Source: Pirellulales bacterium
Lineage (GTDB): Bacteria; Planctomycetota; Planctomycetia; Pirellulales; JAEUIK01
DNA length: 64,000 nt
NCBI GenBank assembly: GCA_019745975.1
Contig: JAIESQ010000055.1
Location: 1-64,000 of the forward strand
Direction of reading: 5' to 3'
Positions 10,725 through 21,818 of the stretch are shown here, one piece after another (the stretch's first letter is position 1; the number at the start of each line of letters is the position of its first letter). The position numbers and the translations under genes are program-made. The notes below the pieces were generated by a model. That model did no database searches. It was not told where the DNA came from and saw only the letters and a list, made by a program, of their open reading frames with translations.

Positions 10725-12794
10725 ATGCTCCGTAGCTCGACGGCCGAATTCGCGCCAGCAACCGGAACACGGCCGCGCATCGCCACCCGGATCGAACTGG
10801 TCGCCGCCATGCTCTGCCTGGTGGCTTGGAATCTCTGGATGTTCGCCACGACGGGTCGCTACGGCCCGCGCATGTTGCTGGCGTTCGGCATCCTGGAGCT
10901 GTCGTTTTTGCTGTGGGGGCGCCTGACGCTCGTGCTGCTGTCGATCGATCGGCTGGCGCCGCGCACCTTCTTGTTTCCCTTGGCATTGGGCGCGATCGAG
11001 GTCTTGGCCGCCGTAGCCGCCGTGCGACTGCTAACTCCCGTGCCGCTATCCGCCCTGCTCCTTGGCCAACTGGCGCTTGCGGCCATTCTCACCTTTGCGC
11101 TACGGAGGCGCCTGGCCGATTGGTTGCCACTGCCGCGACTTGCCCGGCGAGAGCTGGCGACGCTTGTGCTTATCCTGGTAGCGATCACCGCCTGGCTGCA
11201 GCACCTGGTGCCGCTGTTGTCGCTCCGCGGCGCAGAGAGCTTCTACCGGCCGCATATCGAGGCGTTCTTTCACACCGCTCGCGCTACACCGATGCTCATT
11301 GAAGGCACGCCGGTGGAACTGGGCTCCTTTCATTTCGCTGGTGAGCCGCTGACTTATTACCACTATGCCAGCTATGCCTTGCCCGCCAGCCTCGCGGCAC
11401 TCACGGGTTGCCCAGCATACGACGCCATGGTGGGGGCGTGGTATCCCATTGGCTTCTTCCTGGTCGGTGCGGCGGCTTGGGTGCTGGGAAGTGTGCTGTG
11501 GCGCCCGGCAGTTGGCTTCTGGTGCGCGGTCGCGGTAGTCGTTCTCCCCGACCCAACATTCTGGTTCTCGCGGTTCAATTTCCTGTCGTTCGACGCCCTG
11601 GCCGAAGCATCACCGGCGGGCAGCTACGCCACGTGCGCGACGGCGCTGGCCGTGACCGTGATGACCTTGGCGGTACGATCCCGGCGGCTGAGTCTCGTCG
11701 GCGCGTCGCTCGCCCTGGCGGCGGCGACAGTCTTCTACAAGGCGAATTTCGCGATCGCGGCGCTACCGTTTTGCAGCCTGTACTTTCTGGCGGCCTGGCG
11801 GCACTTCGGCACCGCGCGCATGGCGCCTGCGGCTGGCGCCTTGGCGCTCGTCGGCGCGGCCAGCGTATTCGTCGGCACGCGACTCAGTTCGGGGCCGACG
11901 CTCAAGCTCGATCCCGATTTCGGCCAGGCATACACCCAACTGCTGCTCGATCGAGAACTTCCTCGCGATGGCTGGCTACAGCGCTTTCGTCCTTGGGTCG
12001 GCCACCCCAACCTGACCGTGGCCGTGCCCGCGCGCGCCGCGCTAATCGCCACGGCAACCTTTCAGGGGTTCTTGATCCCGGTCTTGGTCGCTCATATCTG
12101 GGCGCTCGTCGCCTGGCCAAGCGCACGACTGCGACACGTGTTATTTCCGCTGGTGTTCATCCTCTATCTGGCAGCGGGAGTCGGCTTGGCTCCCAACCAG
12201 AACGGCGATCCTTTCGAATTGCAGCACCGCATCTTCGTGTGGGTCTATGCGTTTGCCGGCGTTTGCACCACGGCCATCCTCATGCGATTGCCAGGCGCCT
12301 GGATCAGGCGGCCGATTGGCGCGAACTATGCCGCCGGCTTCGCGCTGTTGACGTTGCCCCTGCTCTTGGGAGGCAACGCTTACGTCGCTCCCCACGAAAC
12401 TGTTCCCACTGGGCTGGTCCGCGCCGGCGAGTTTATTCGCGAGCACAGCTATCCGCACGAGATCGCTCAAGACAGCCTCAACGACGCGCATCTCTATCTC
12501 AGTGCGATCAGCCAGCGCCGTGCGTATGTCTGCATCTCCACGGCCGATCCCTACCCGGGCAGCGGCCGGTTGGCGGCTCTGCATGCGAGTCGCGCGCGAG
12601 AAACGCAGGCGCTACTCGACGGCACGTCCATCACGTCGCTGGCCGACTATCACCGCCGCACTGGCGTGCGCTGGTTCGTGCTGCACCCCGAGAGCCGCGC
12701 CGCATGGCCAGCAGAAATACTCGCGCAGCCCGCATTTGAATCGTACGGGTATCGGGTCTACGATCTGAGCGACCTTCCGTCGGTAGGCAAGTAA
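10725..12794 (+). CDS. polytopic membrane protein, possible GT-C-type glycosyltransferase
   Basis: About 689 residues from ATG 10725; the frame is open from 10623, so the start is uncertain. There are roughly 12-14 hydrophobic helices followed by a soluble C-terminal part of about 150 residues. A conserved-looking loop, FHFAGEPLTYYHYASYALPA, follows the segment YRPHIEAFFHTA, and WFVLHPESRAAW lies near the end. The overall plan (many helices, acidic or histidine-bearing first loops, soluble tail) resembles integral membrane GT-C glycosyltransferases and unnamed planctomycete membrane proteins. No DxD or WWDYG-type signature is certain. The donor and acceptor cannot be read from sequence. Confidence 0.65.
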   Translation: MLRSSTAEFAPATGTRPRIATRIELVAAMLCLVAWNLWMFATTGRYGPRMLLAFGILELSFLLWGRLTLVLLSIDRLAPRTFLFPLALGAIEVLAAVAAVRLLTPVPLSALLLGQLALAAILTFALRRRLADWLPLPRLARRELATLVLILVAITAWLQHLVPLLSLRGAESFYRPHIEAFFHTARATPMLIEGTPVELGSFHFAGEPLTYYHYASYALPASLAALTGCPAYDAMVGAWYPIGFFLVGAAAWVLGSVLWRPAVGFWCAVAVVVLPDPTFWFSRFNFLSFDALAEASPAGSYATCATALAVTVMTLAVRSRRLSLVGASLALAAATVFYKANFAIAALPFCSLYFLAAWRHFGTARMAPAAGALALVGAASVFVGTRLSSGPTLKLDPDFGQAYTQLLLDRELPRDGWLQRFRPWVGHPNLTVAVPARAALIATATFQGFLIPVLVAHIWALVAWPSARLRHVLFPLVFILYLAAGVGLAPNQNGDPFELQHRIFVWVYAFAGVCTTAILMRLPGAWIRRPIGANYAAGFALLTLPLLLGGNAYVAPHETVPTGLVRAGEFIREHSYPHEIAQDSLNDAHLYLSAISQRRAYVCISTADPYPGSGRLAALHASRARETQALLDGTSITSLADYHRRTGVRWFVLHPESRAAWPAEILAQPAFESYGYRVYDLSDLPSVGK

Positions 12795-12825
12795 GTACAT
12801 TCGCCCCAACCCGTGTTGTCCTTGA

Positions 12826-14226
12826 ATGTGGTGGTATTCGCTCGATCACCTGCTCACTCGACACTGCGCGGCGAGCCGTGGCGACAACGATCGACGACGC
12901 TCGCGTGCGAGGTCGCGCGTCGCGCTGGCCTGCCTGGCGCTGGCGGCGTTCGTCGTGCCCCTCGAATCCGTCGTGGCCGCCGAGCGACCGAACATCCTGC
13001 TCATTTTCGCCGACGACCAGCGGTGGGACACGATCGCCGCGCTAGGCAACCCCGAAATCCGCACGCCACATCTCGATCGCCTCGTCGCGCGCGGCTTCCA
13101 TTTCACCAACGCCTACTGCATGGGCTCGATGATCCCGGCGGTCTGCACGCCCAGCCGCACGATGCTGCTCACGGGCCGCTCGCTGTGGCGAATTCCCGAT
13201 CCTCGCGCCGCCGAGATACCTCCGGGCATTGTCCCGTTGCCCACCGCGCTGCGCTCCGCCGGCTATACGACCTGGCACTGCGGCAAGCGCGGCAATTCGT
13301 ACCGGGCCGCCCACGCCGCGTTCGACACGAACCTCGAAAGCGATGGGCGGAGCGCCGCCTCGGCCACCGAGCACTCCGATCACGCCATCGAATTCCTCAA
13401 GCAACACGACGGTGCGCGGCCGTTTTTTATGTACCTCGCGCCGCCGGTGCCACACGATCCGCGGCTGGCGCCCGACGAGTTCACCCGGCTTTATGATCCC
13501 GAGGGGCTATCGCTCTCGAAGAACTTTCTCCCCGAGCACCCGTTCGACAACGGCGAGCTGCGAGTGCGTGACGAACTGCTCGCTCCCCATCCGCGCACTC
13601 CGGCCGACATGCGCCGTCACCTGGCTGATTATTACGCCACGATCTCGCACCTCGATCACGAAGTGGGCCGCGTGCTCGCCACGCTCGAAGCGCGCGGCTG
13701 GACCGACAACACCATCGTTATCTTCTCCAGCGATCAAGGGCTGGCCGTCGGCGGCCGACACGGACTGATGGGCAAGCAAAACCTCTACGAACACTTCAAG
13801 TCGCCGCTAGTAATCGCCGGGCCAGACATCCCACACGGGCAGTCCGCGGCGCTGGTCTACCTGTTCGATCTGTTTCCCACGATCTGCGATCTGGTCGGCG
13901 CAACAATTCCTGCGGATGTCGAAGGGCGGAGCCTGCTGCCGATCATCCGGGGGGAGGAAGCAAAACTACGCGAGTATTTGCTCTGCGGCTACCGGCAGTG
14001 TCAGCGCATGCTGCGCGATGATCGCTGGAAGCTGATCGAGTACCAGGCGGCCGACGGCTCGCACACGCAGCTTTTCGATCTGCAGCAAGATCCCGATGAG
14101 CTCAACAATCTGGCTGCCGACCCGCAATTTGCCCCCGAGCGCGCGCGGCTCAAGCGCGTGATGCGAAAAATCCGGCACGACTACGGCGACTCGGTCGCAC
14201 TCGTTTCGCCTGCCCCGACAAACTAG
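12826..14226 (+). CDS. secreted sulfatase (arylsulfatase family)
   Basis: A 466-residue protein from ATG 12826. A basic N-terminus and hydrophobic segment (VALACLALAAFVVPL, residues 32-46) act as an export signal. The sulfatase motif is AVCTPSRTMLLTGR, with Cys107 in the C-x-P-S-R context that is oxidised to formylglycine by a separate maturase. Metal ligands are suggested by FADDQ (Asp63, Asp64) and SSDQG later. The C-terminal segment LFDLQQDPDELNNLA is typical of sulfatases. It is followed by a second sulfatase on the same strand. The sulfated substrate is unknown; a carbohydrate sulfate is the usual expectation in planctomycetes. Confidence 0.92.
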   Translation: MWWYSLDHLLTRHCAASRGDNDRRRSRARSRVALACLALAAFVVPLESVVAAERPNILLIFADDQRWDTIAALGNPEIRTPHLDRLVARGFHFTNAYCMGSMIPAVCTPSRTMLLTGRSLWRIPDPRAAEIPPGIVPLPTALRSAGYTTWHCGKRGNSYRAAHAAFDTNLESDGRSAASATEHSDHAIEFLKQHDGARPFFMYLAPPVPHDPRLAPDEFTRLYDPEGLSLSKNFLPEHPFDNGELRVRDELLAPHPRTPADMRRHLADYYATISHLDHEVGRVLATLEARGWTDNTIVIFSSDQGLAVGGRHGLMGKQNLYEHFKSPLVIAGPDIPHGQSAALVYLFDLFPTICDLVGATIPADVEGRSLLPIIRGEEAKLREYLLCGYRQCQRMLRDDRWKLIEYQAADGSHTQLFDLQQDPDELNNLAADPQFAPERARLKRVMRKIRHDYGDSVALVSPAPTN

Positions 14227-14421
14227 GCGGGCGTGCCTGATCGGGGACTGGTCCATTTTTCGGCTCGCAGGCTTCGACTGTGCTCTTAAGCGTCGGCCGA
14301 AAACATGAACCTGTCCCCTTCGTCAGAAGCAGGGCTGGCGAGCAGCGCATTTTTCCGCACGCTAGAATGTCGGCCTGCCGAACGGTTCGCACACGGCTTG
14401 CCTTCGGGGGATGAATTCGTG

Positions 14422-16026
14422 ATGCATTTCCGCTGGTTGCTGTTTGGGGTTCCGCGCTCGACGAGTTTTTTCGTCTGCTGCGTGATCGCGCTCGCGTGTG
14501 GCGGCGCACAAAGCCAGACGCTCGCCGACGAACCGACAACGCAACCTCGCCGCCCCCCCAACATCGTCTTCATCTTCTCCGACGATCACGCTTACCAGGC
14601 GATCAGCGCCTATCAAGACGAGCGCCGGCTGATCGAAACGCCGCATATCGATCGTATCGCCGCCGAGGGGATGCTGTTTCGCCGCTGCGTCGTGCCCAAC
14701 TCGATCTGCGGTCCCAGCCGCGCGACGATCCTCACCGGCAAGTACTCGCACTTGAACGGCTTCTACAACAACTCGAACTGTCGCTTCGACGGCAGCCAGG
14801 TCGCCTTCCCCAAACTGCTGCAAGCGGCCGGCTATCAAACGGCCATCGTCGGCAAGTGGCATCTCGTCTCCGAGCCCACCGGGTTCGACTACTGGCACAT
14901 CCTGCCGGGCCAGGGCGTCTACTACAACCCGCCGATGATCGACAACGGGCGACAAGTCAAACACGAGGGCTACACCACCGACATCATCACCGACCTGAGC
15001 CTGGCATGGCTTAAAGCGCGCGATCCCGATAAACCATTCCTGTTGATGTGCCAGCACAAGGCGCCCCATCGCGAATGGGAGCCGGCCCTGCGCCACCTGG
15101 GGCACGACGGCGATCGCGTCTATCCCGAGCCGGCCACGCTCTTCGACGACTACGCCGGCCGCGGCCTGGCCGAACGCGATCAAGACATGACGATCGCCGG
15201 CACGATGACCGATCGCGACGTCAAGCTCATCGCGCCCGCGAACCTCACGCCCGAGCAGCGCGCCAAGTGGGACACCTACTACGAGCCGCGCAACCGGAAG
15301 TTCCGCGACGAAAAGCTCGCCGGCCGCGACCTCGTGCGCTGGAAGTACCAGCGTTACCTGCACGACTACTTGGGCTGCGTCAAAGCGGTTGACGAAAGCG
15401 TGGGACGGCTGCAGGAGTTCCTCGACGAGCACCATCTGGCCGACAACACGATCGTCGTTTACGCCGCCGATCAGGGCTTCTATCTCGGCGAGCACGGCTG
15501 GTTCGACAAGCGCTGGATCTTCGAAGAATCGTTGCGCACGCCGTGCGTGGTGCGCTGGCCCGGCGTGACGAAGCCCCACAGCACGAGCGACGACCTGGTG
15601 TCGAACGTCGACTTCGCCGAGACATTTCTCGACGCGGCCGGCCTGAACGTTCCCGCCGAGATGCAAGGCCGCAGCCTGCGGCCGATCTTGGCCGGCGACA
15701 CGCCAGGCGACTGGCGCAAATCGTTCTATTACCACTACTACGAGTATCCAGTGCCGCACCGCGTGAGGCCGCACTACGGAGTGGTGACCGATCGCTTTAA
15801 GCTTGTCCACATCTACGGGCCAGACACCGACTACTGGGAGCTGTTCGATCGACAGAGCGACCCGCGCGAGCTGACGAGCGTGTACGGACGCGCCGAGTAT
15901 GCTGCAGCACAAAGCGATTTGACACAAGAGTTGGCGCGCTTGCGCGACGAACTTAAGGTACCGGCCCAGGACGCGCCCGAAGCCTCGGGCCGCCGGCTGA
16001 ACACGCCGCGCCGCCGCGGGCCGTAA
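14422..16026 (+). CDS. secreted sulfatase (arylsulfatase/iduronate sulfatase-like)
   Basis: A 534-residue protein if started at ATG 14422, chosen because it directly precedes a hydrophobic export signal; the frame is open from 14305. The active-site motif SICGPSRATILTGK places the formylglycine Cys at residue 96. FSDDHAYQAISAYQ supplies the first metal-binding Asp pair, and YAADQGFYLGEHGWFDK is the second conserved block. Length and motif order match large S1-type sulfatases similar to iduronate-2-sulfatase relatives. No sulfatase maturase gene is present in the window. It probably acts with the preceding sulfatase and nearby MFS transporter in glycan use (inference from proximity). Confidence 0.92.
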   Translation: MHFRWLLFGVPRSTSFFVCCVIALACGGAQSQTLADEPTTQPRRPPNIVFIFSDDHAYQAISAYQDERRLIETPHIDRIAAEGMLFRRCVVPNSICGPSRATILTGKYSHLNGFYNNSNCRFDGSQVAFPKLLQAAGYQTAIVGKWHLVSEPTGFDYWHILPGQGVYYNPPMIDNGRQVKHEGYTTDIITDLSLAWLKARDPDKPFLLMCQHKAPHREWEPALRHLGHDGDRVYPEPATLFDDYAGRGLAERDQDMTIAGTMTDRDVKLIAPANLTPEQRAKWDTYYEPRNRKFRDEKLAGRDLVRWKYQRYLHDYLGCVKAVDESVGRLQEFLDEHHLADNTIVVYAADQGFYLGEHGWFDKRWIFEESLRTPCVVRWPGVTKPHSTSDDLVSNVDFAETFLDAAGLNVPAEMQGRSLRPILAGDTPGDWRKSFYYHYYEYPVPHRVRPHYGVVTDRFKLVHIYGPDTDYWELFDRQSDPRELTSVYGRAEYAAAQSDLTQELARLRDELKVPAQDAPEASGRRLNTPRRRGP

Positions 16027-16050
16027 TACGACATCGATTCTGATTCACTT

Positions 16051-16092
16051 GGGTGCCACTTCTGGACAAGCAAGAAGTCAGAAGTGGCGCCC
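16051..16092. repeat. palindromic repeat between convergent genes (CTGGACAAGC family)
   Basis: GGTGCCACTTCTG (16052-16064) pairs with CAGAAGTGGCGCC (16079-16091), 12 of 13 positions, around a 14-nt loop holding GACAAGC. It fills most of the gap between the convergent sulfatase and MFS genes and could stop transcription from both sides, though no T-run is present. A relative lies inside dnaE2 at 46570-46598. Confidence 0.6.
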
Positions 16093-16110
16093 CGATGCGG
16101 CCTGGGCCGC

Positions 16111-17481
16111 CTACTCGGGCAGCGGCTGGCCTCTCGTTTCCGGCAAGAAGGGGAGCGCGACCAGGCCGATCAGGAAGACGCCGCACATCGTCACGCCCGC
16201 ATAGCGCATCGGCAGCTCGGTGAAGCCGTGGGCTTTGGTGAACACCTCGCTAGTCAGGTAGCCGAGCGTGAAGGGCCCCAGCGCTGCGACGAAGCGCCCC
16301 ACGTTGTAGCAGAACGAGGTGCCCGTACTGCGCAGCCGCGTGGGGAACAGCTCGGGAAAGTAGATCGCGTAGCCGCCAAAGAGCGACAACTGGCAGAAGC
16401 CCATCAGCGGAATCATCCACAAGATGTCGTAAAAGTCGTCCATGAACCAAAAAACCATCATCGTGCTGGCCAGAGCCGCCACGAACGACACGGCAAAGGC
16501 CGGCTTCCGCCCCACGTAGTGCGTGATGCGGCTATAGGCATAGATGCCGAAGAAGCCGCCGAGGTTCTGCAATACCAGGCTCAACGCCGTCCACCGCCCG
16601 AGTTGCTGATTGATCTCGGCCTGACTCATGCCTTGGGCTTCGAAGGTTGTGCGAAAGATCGAGCGCTGCAAGTCGGGGCTGAAGAACCCGATCCCCCACA
16701 GCCCGACAACACCGGCGAAAGCCAGCGCCATGCCGGCCAGCGCATTGCGGCGCCAGCGCGGATCGCCGAACAGTTCGGCAAAGGAACCAAGCTGTCGCGT
16801 GACGGCTCCTTCGTGAGCCGCGGCCTGCCAGCGTTCGGGCTCCTTGAGCCGGCGGCGAATCACCAGCGCCAACAAGGCCGGACCGGTGCCGACGACAAAC
16901 ATCCACCGCCAACCCCAGCCCTGCTCGACGACGTTGGCCGCCTCGAGCTCGGTAAAGAACACACCGACCAACGCTGCCGAGATGTTTCCTACGGCCGAAA
17001 GCGCCTGCAGTAGACCGAGCGCGTGCGGCCGCGCGCGATCGGGCATCACTTCGGCCACGAGCGCCACGCCGACGGCAAACTCGCCCCCCACGCCCAGCCC
17101 GGTCAGAAATCGGTAGGCCGCGAAGTCGTAGACATTGCGCGACAACGCGCTCAAGCCGGTGAAGGCCGAGTAGACCAAGATCGTCCAGACCATCGTTTTG
17201 GCGCGACCGATGCGATCCCCCAGAATGCCGAACGCCAGCCCGCCAGTTGCCCAGCCAAGCAAGAAGACGGACGTCGCATTCGCGCCGTACTTGTCGACAA
17301 TTTTCGGGTCGGGCAGCGCGTCGGGGCTCGTGCGCACCAGTTCAGTAATCGCCGGCTTGCGGGCGAACGTGAACAACTGCTGGTCGAGCGTGTCGAACAA
17401 CCAGCCCAGCGACGCGACGATCAGCACGAACCAGTGATAGCGGCTCAGCTCGCGGTACCAAGGCTGGGTGAGGTTGTTCAT
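16111..17481 (-). CDS. MFS transporter (metabolite:H+ symporter-like)
   Basis: A 456-residue protein from ATG 17481 (ATG 17499 also in frame). Twelve hydrophobic segments are apparent. The loop after helix 2 reads GILGDRIGRAK, the MFS signature, and YRFLTGLGVGGEFAVG in helix 4 resembles the sugar/organic-acid symporter branch. RFVAALGPFTLGYL follows in the second half. It ends with a short hydrophilic tail. Convergent with a sulfatase and divergent from the PhyH-type gene. The substrate cannot be assigned; an organic acid or sugar is likely from family resemblance. Confidence 0.88.
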   Translation of the reverse strand: MNNLTQPWYRELSRYHWFVLIVASLGWLFDTLDQQLFTFARKPAITELVRTSPDALPDPKIVDKYGANATSVFLLGWATGGLAFGILGDRIGRAKTMVWTILVYSAFTGLSALSRNVYDFAAYRFLTGLGVGGEFAVGVALVAEVMPDRARPHALGLLQALSAVGNISAALVGVFFTELEAANVVEQGWGWRWMFVVGTGPALLALVIRRRLKEPERWQAAAHEGAVTRQLGSFAELFGDPRWRRNALAGMALAFAGVVGLWGIGFFSPDLQRSIFRTTFEAQGMSQAEINQQLGRWTALSLVLQNLGGFFGIYAYSRITHYVGRKPAFAVSFVAALASTMMVFWFMDDFYDILWMIPLMGFCQLSLFGGYAIYFPELFPTRLRSTGTSFCYNVGRFVAALGPFTLGYLTSEVFTKAHGFTELPMRYAGVTMCGVFLIGLVALPFLPETRGQPLPE

Positions 17482-17522
17482 CGCGGGTGTTGGTCGCAAG
17501 CTTTACGGATGGGCTCGAGTTT

Positions 17523-17605
17523 GTAGCCGGGCTCATTGAGCTCGGATTCGCTGATGGTTTGATTCCGGGGTCGGTGACCCCGGCTTCAGGCACTGACCCG
17601 GCTAC
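17523..17605. repeat. nested palindromic element between divergent genes
   Basis: Outer arms GTAGCCGGG (17523-17531) and CCCGGCTAC (17597-17605) are perfectly complementary. Inside them lies a perfect 8-bp hairpin, CCGGGGTC-GGT-GACCCCGG (17565-17583). The element sits in the intergenic region between the MFS gene and the PhyH-type gene. It looks like a dispersed palindromic repeat rather than an operator. No second copy was found in this window. Confidence 0.5.
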
Positions 17606-17731
17606 GCTCGGAAGCGACTAATGTGGCTGCCGGAGTCGGTCAATACAAGCCTTTTGTGCCGTCGCGCCACGGACGTTAAAACAAACGGCTCGTGCCAGCT
17701 ATTGCGTCCGCACGTTCCAGTGAGCCCGATC

Positions 17732-18631
17732 ATGGTCGAAGACCTGTCGACGCATCATGCGCCTGTGACCGATCTGTTCCCGCGACCACACACGCCCGAC
17801 GAGTGGGACCGCTACCGGCTGAGCGACGAACAGGTCGAGTTCTTTCACGAGTACGGTTATCTGGCAGGGGTGCGCGTGCTCGATGAGCGGCAAGTCGCGG
17901 CGCTGCGCGACGAACTGGCCGGGCTGGTCGACCCGGCACATCCCGGCAATGGGCTGTTCTACGAGTTCCATACGAACGAATCGCCAGACCCCGATCGGGT
18001 ATTGTTCCATGCCTTAGGCGCATGGCGGATCGCGCGGGGTTTCCACGACCTGCTATGGAACCCAGCGTTCACGGTGCCGGCGTCGCAACTCTTGGGAGGA
18101 GCGGTGCGGTTCTGGCATGATCAGTTGTTCTGCAAACCGGCGCGACACGGAGGAGTGGTCGCCTGGCACCAGGACTATTCGTATTGGACGCGCACGCAGC
18201 CGATGGCCCATCTGACCTGCTGGATCGGTCTGGACGATGCCACGCGCGACAACGGCTGTTTGCAGTATGTGCCAGGGAGCCATCGCTGGAAGCTGCTCCC
18301 CAAGCCGATCCTGGCGGGTGATATGGAGGCCTTGCGCGAGGCGCTCACGCCCGAGCAACTGAGTCAGTTCAGGCCGGTTTCTATCGAGCTGGAGCGTGGC
18401 GAGTGTGCGTTCCATCACCCGCTCATGTTGCACGGCTCGGGGGCCAATTCGACCGACCGGCCGCGTCGCGCGACGGTGATTAACGTGTTTCGCGACGGTG
18501 TGTGCTCAGCCGCCGACGAACCTCTGCTGGCCGGTGTGCCGACGATCGCGTCGGGGCAACGAATGCAGGGGCAATTCTTCCCGCTGCTACTGGCCCCAAG
18601 CGAGCAGGTAGACGAGGCCTTAGCTTCTTAG
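17732..18631 (+). CDS. phytanoyl-CoA dioxygenase (PhyH) family protein
   Basis: A 299-residue protein from ATG 17732, chosen because the frame upstream (open from 17621) has no domain character. The Fe(II)/2-oxoglutarate oxygenase core is visible. AWHQDYSYW gives the H-x-D pair at His146 and Asp148; LMLHGSGAN gives the distal His234. The stretch [13 protein letters not shown] is typical of PhyH proteins, and [12 protein letters not shown] carries the Arg that would bind 2-oxoglutarate. Such enzymes hydroxylate unactivated carbons in lipids or small molecules; the substrate is unknown. A single-gene unit divergent from the MFS transporter. Confidence 0.88.
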   Translation: MVEDLSTHHAPVTDLFPRPHTPDEWDRYRLSDEQVEFFHEYGYLAGVRVLDERQVAALRDELAGLVDPAHPGNGLFYEFHTNESPDPDRVLFHALGAWRIARGFHDLLWNPAFTVPASQLLGGAVRFWHDQLFCKPARHGGVVAWHQDYSYWTRTQPMAHLTCWIGLDDATRDNGCLQYVPGSHRWKLLPKPILAGDMEALREALTPEQLSQFRPVSIELERGECAFHHPLMLHGSGANSTDRPRRATVINVFRDGVCSAADEPLLAGVPTIASGQRMQGQFFPLLLAPSEQVDEALAS

Positions 18632-19190
18632 GCTGGCAAGTGCGACACTGCATCTTCGAGCGTCGGGCGGTCTGAATTCTTGCCCAGACTAACAAAATGG
18701 AGTCTTCGCGATGCGCGATGAAACTCGCGTCCCCGGATGGAAGTAGAAGCGCAAGAATAACTATTGGCGCTAGCAGCGAACCAATAGTGGTGTCGGGGAG
18801 GCGTTTGTGAAGATAGGCAATCTGCCGCGCCAGATTCGCTGATCTGAATCTTTTACCAATTGAGGTGTTTGACCATCAATCAAGAAAATCCGGTGTAGAA
18901 TTCGTTGGCTTTTTGCCGCCAGCCTGGGAATAATTGCGTGGTCTGGGAGTCCGGCATTCGAAGCGTGTTTTCTAGGCGGGCGGCCACATACCCCACCTTG
19001 CCGCCGCGGCACGCGCGCAATGCATACCAGTTAGGGGCGACTGACCCGACCTGGCCCGACCGTGTAGCCGATCCCGGGATTGTTCGGCTGGGATGTTCGA
19101 CGATGGGCTTCAGCGAGAGGTGGTAGGTTCGCCAGCGGCGGCCGGCCCCCTGGGGCAATCCTGTCTTGACCCAATCCAGGAGCGAGAACG
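18632..19190. other. non-coding region upstream of rpoD
   Basis: About 560 bp without a convincing gene. Short frames here lack ribosome binding sites and domain character. A TTGACC at 18869-18874 and a TAGAAT at 18896-18901 are close to sigma-70 elements, but the 21-nt spacing is too long for a confident promoter. Near 19061-19090 the text AGCCG...CGGCT encloses the palindrome ATCCCGGGAT. This region presumably holds the rpoD promoter. Confidence 0.4.
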
Positions 19191-20759
<1,569 letters not shown>

Positions 20760-20813
20760 GCCGCTAGCGGCAAGCCGGCCGCTCGGACTGCGGTTAATTG
20801 AACCAAACAGCAA

Positions 20814-20844
20814 TCACCCGCCTTCTCGGCGGGTGTTTTTTTTT
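20814..20844 (+). terminator. intrinsic terminator of rpoD
   Basis: A GC-rich hairpin, ACCCGCC and GGCGGGT with loop TTCTC, is followed immediately by G and an unbroken run of nine T residues (20836-20844). It is the only classical intrinsic terminator with a long T-run in the window. Confidence 0.92.
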
Positions 20845-21072
20845 GCGGCTTGGGCAAGCTTTCGCGGTCCGGTTGTGCCGGCTGTAGCGGCTGTGTCGGC
20901 CGCCGCGATCGTATTGCGCTGGCACGCCCGGCATTTCCGATACGACGCCTAGGAGCCGAACGACCGCGCCAGCAGGTATTCCAGGTGCAGGCGTCATGAC
21001 CCGTTCGGCCGGCCAGCCAGGGGTAACGCCGCGGCGGGTCGGGAACTGTCCATCGAAAATCGGAGAACGACA

Positions 21073-21345
21073 ATGAAGACCGCTCACCTTGCCAAGCTTG
21101 GCGTGCTGGCACTGGCGCTGTTGGCCGCGGGCTGCTGCTGTTCGCGGCGCTGCCGCCGTTGCTGCACCCCGTGTTGCAGTGCGCCGCCGTGTTGTTGCGA
21201 CTCGCACACCAGCGGAGAGCACCATCCAGCAGCGGGAAGTGAAACCATCCTGCCCCCCGAGCCCGAGGCGACCGATGACTCCGATCCGCCGCCTTCCTCG
21301 GAATTCGATAGTCCTTCCGCTTCGCGAAGCAAGCGGCTGAAATAG
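21073..21345 (+). CDS. small cysteine-rich lipoprotein
   Basis: A 90-residue protein from ATG 21073 with GGAGAA upstream. The N-terminus MKTAHLAKLGVLALALLAAG ends in the lipobox LAAGC, so Cys21 is the likely lipidation site. The next 22 residues are extremely rich in Cys and Arg (CCCSRRCRRCCTPCC), followed by a Pro/Ser/Glu-rich tail. Similar cysteine-cluster lipoproteins occur in planctomycetes, but no function is assigned. The cysteines could bind metal or form disulfide cross-links (inference). Confidence 0.7.
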   Translation: MKTAHLAKLGVLALALLAAGCCCSRRCRRCCTPCCSAPPCCCDSHTSGEHHPAAGSETILPPEPEATDDSDPPPSSEFDSPSASRSKRLK

Positions 21346-21442
21346 TGGCTGCCGGGGCGCGATTCGTCGGGCTGCAACTGATCGCAGGCGCGCGGCTGAC
21401 AGGCCACGCCGATCGTCCGGGCGCCCTGGCGCTGGATGACCG

Positions 21443-21676
21443 ATGGCCGATCCAAAAGGCTTTAGGCTGATCGTCAATGTCGGCGCCGCCGAGGCGCGGC
21501 GCCGACTGAAGGGTTACGGCCACGGCGTGCGCAAGATCCATAGCGCCGGCAAACAGCAAGCTGTCGTGATCCACACGGCGACGCGGCAGCATCTCGACGA
21601 GCTTAAGGCGCGCTTTGCCGACGTGGGGTATCAGGACGGCGCATCCGAAGCGGGCGAACCCGATTCTGCCCCGTGA
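21443..21676 (+). CDS. small conserved-looking protein of unknown function
   Basis: A 77-residue protein from ATG 21443. The core FRLIVNVGAAEARRRLKGYG, then IHTATRQHLDELKARFADVG, alternates strands and helices like a compact ferredoxin-like fold. It has strong GC-rich third positions, supporting a real gene. No motif identifies a function. It lies on the same strand between the Cys-rich lipoprotein and a DUF1501 gene, each separated by about 100-140 nt, so an operon is not certain. Confidence 0.6.
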   Translation: MADPKGFRLIVNVGAAEARRRLKGYGHGVRKIHSAGKQQAVVIHTATRQHLDELKARFADVGYQDGASEAGEPDSAP

Positions 21677-21818
21677 AGGCAGCCACCGCTGGCTGGCGCG
21701 ATTTCGTTTGGGCTGCTTGGGCCGGCCGTGGTACGATACGGCTCGTTGATCGAGCGTCGCCGGCCAGGCCGGCGATTGCGTTGGCACCGATCGTTCTCAC
21801 GCGCTAGTCGCCGAACGC

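Noticed and set aside
14362-15927. Minus-strand open frame of 521 codons across the second sulfatase gene
   Set aside because: Antisense shadow; the plus strand has intact sulfatase motifs and an export signal.
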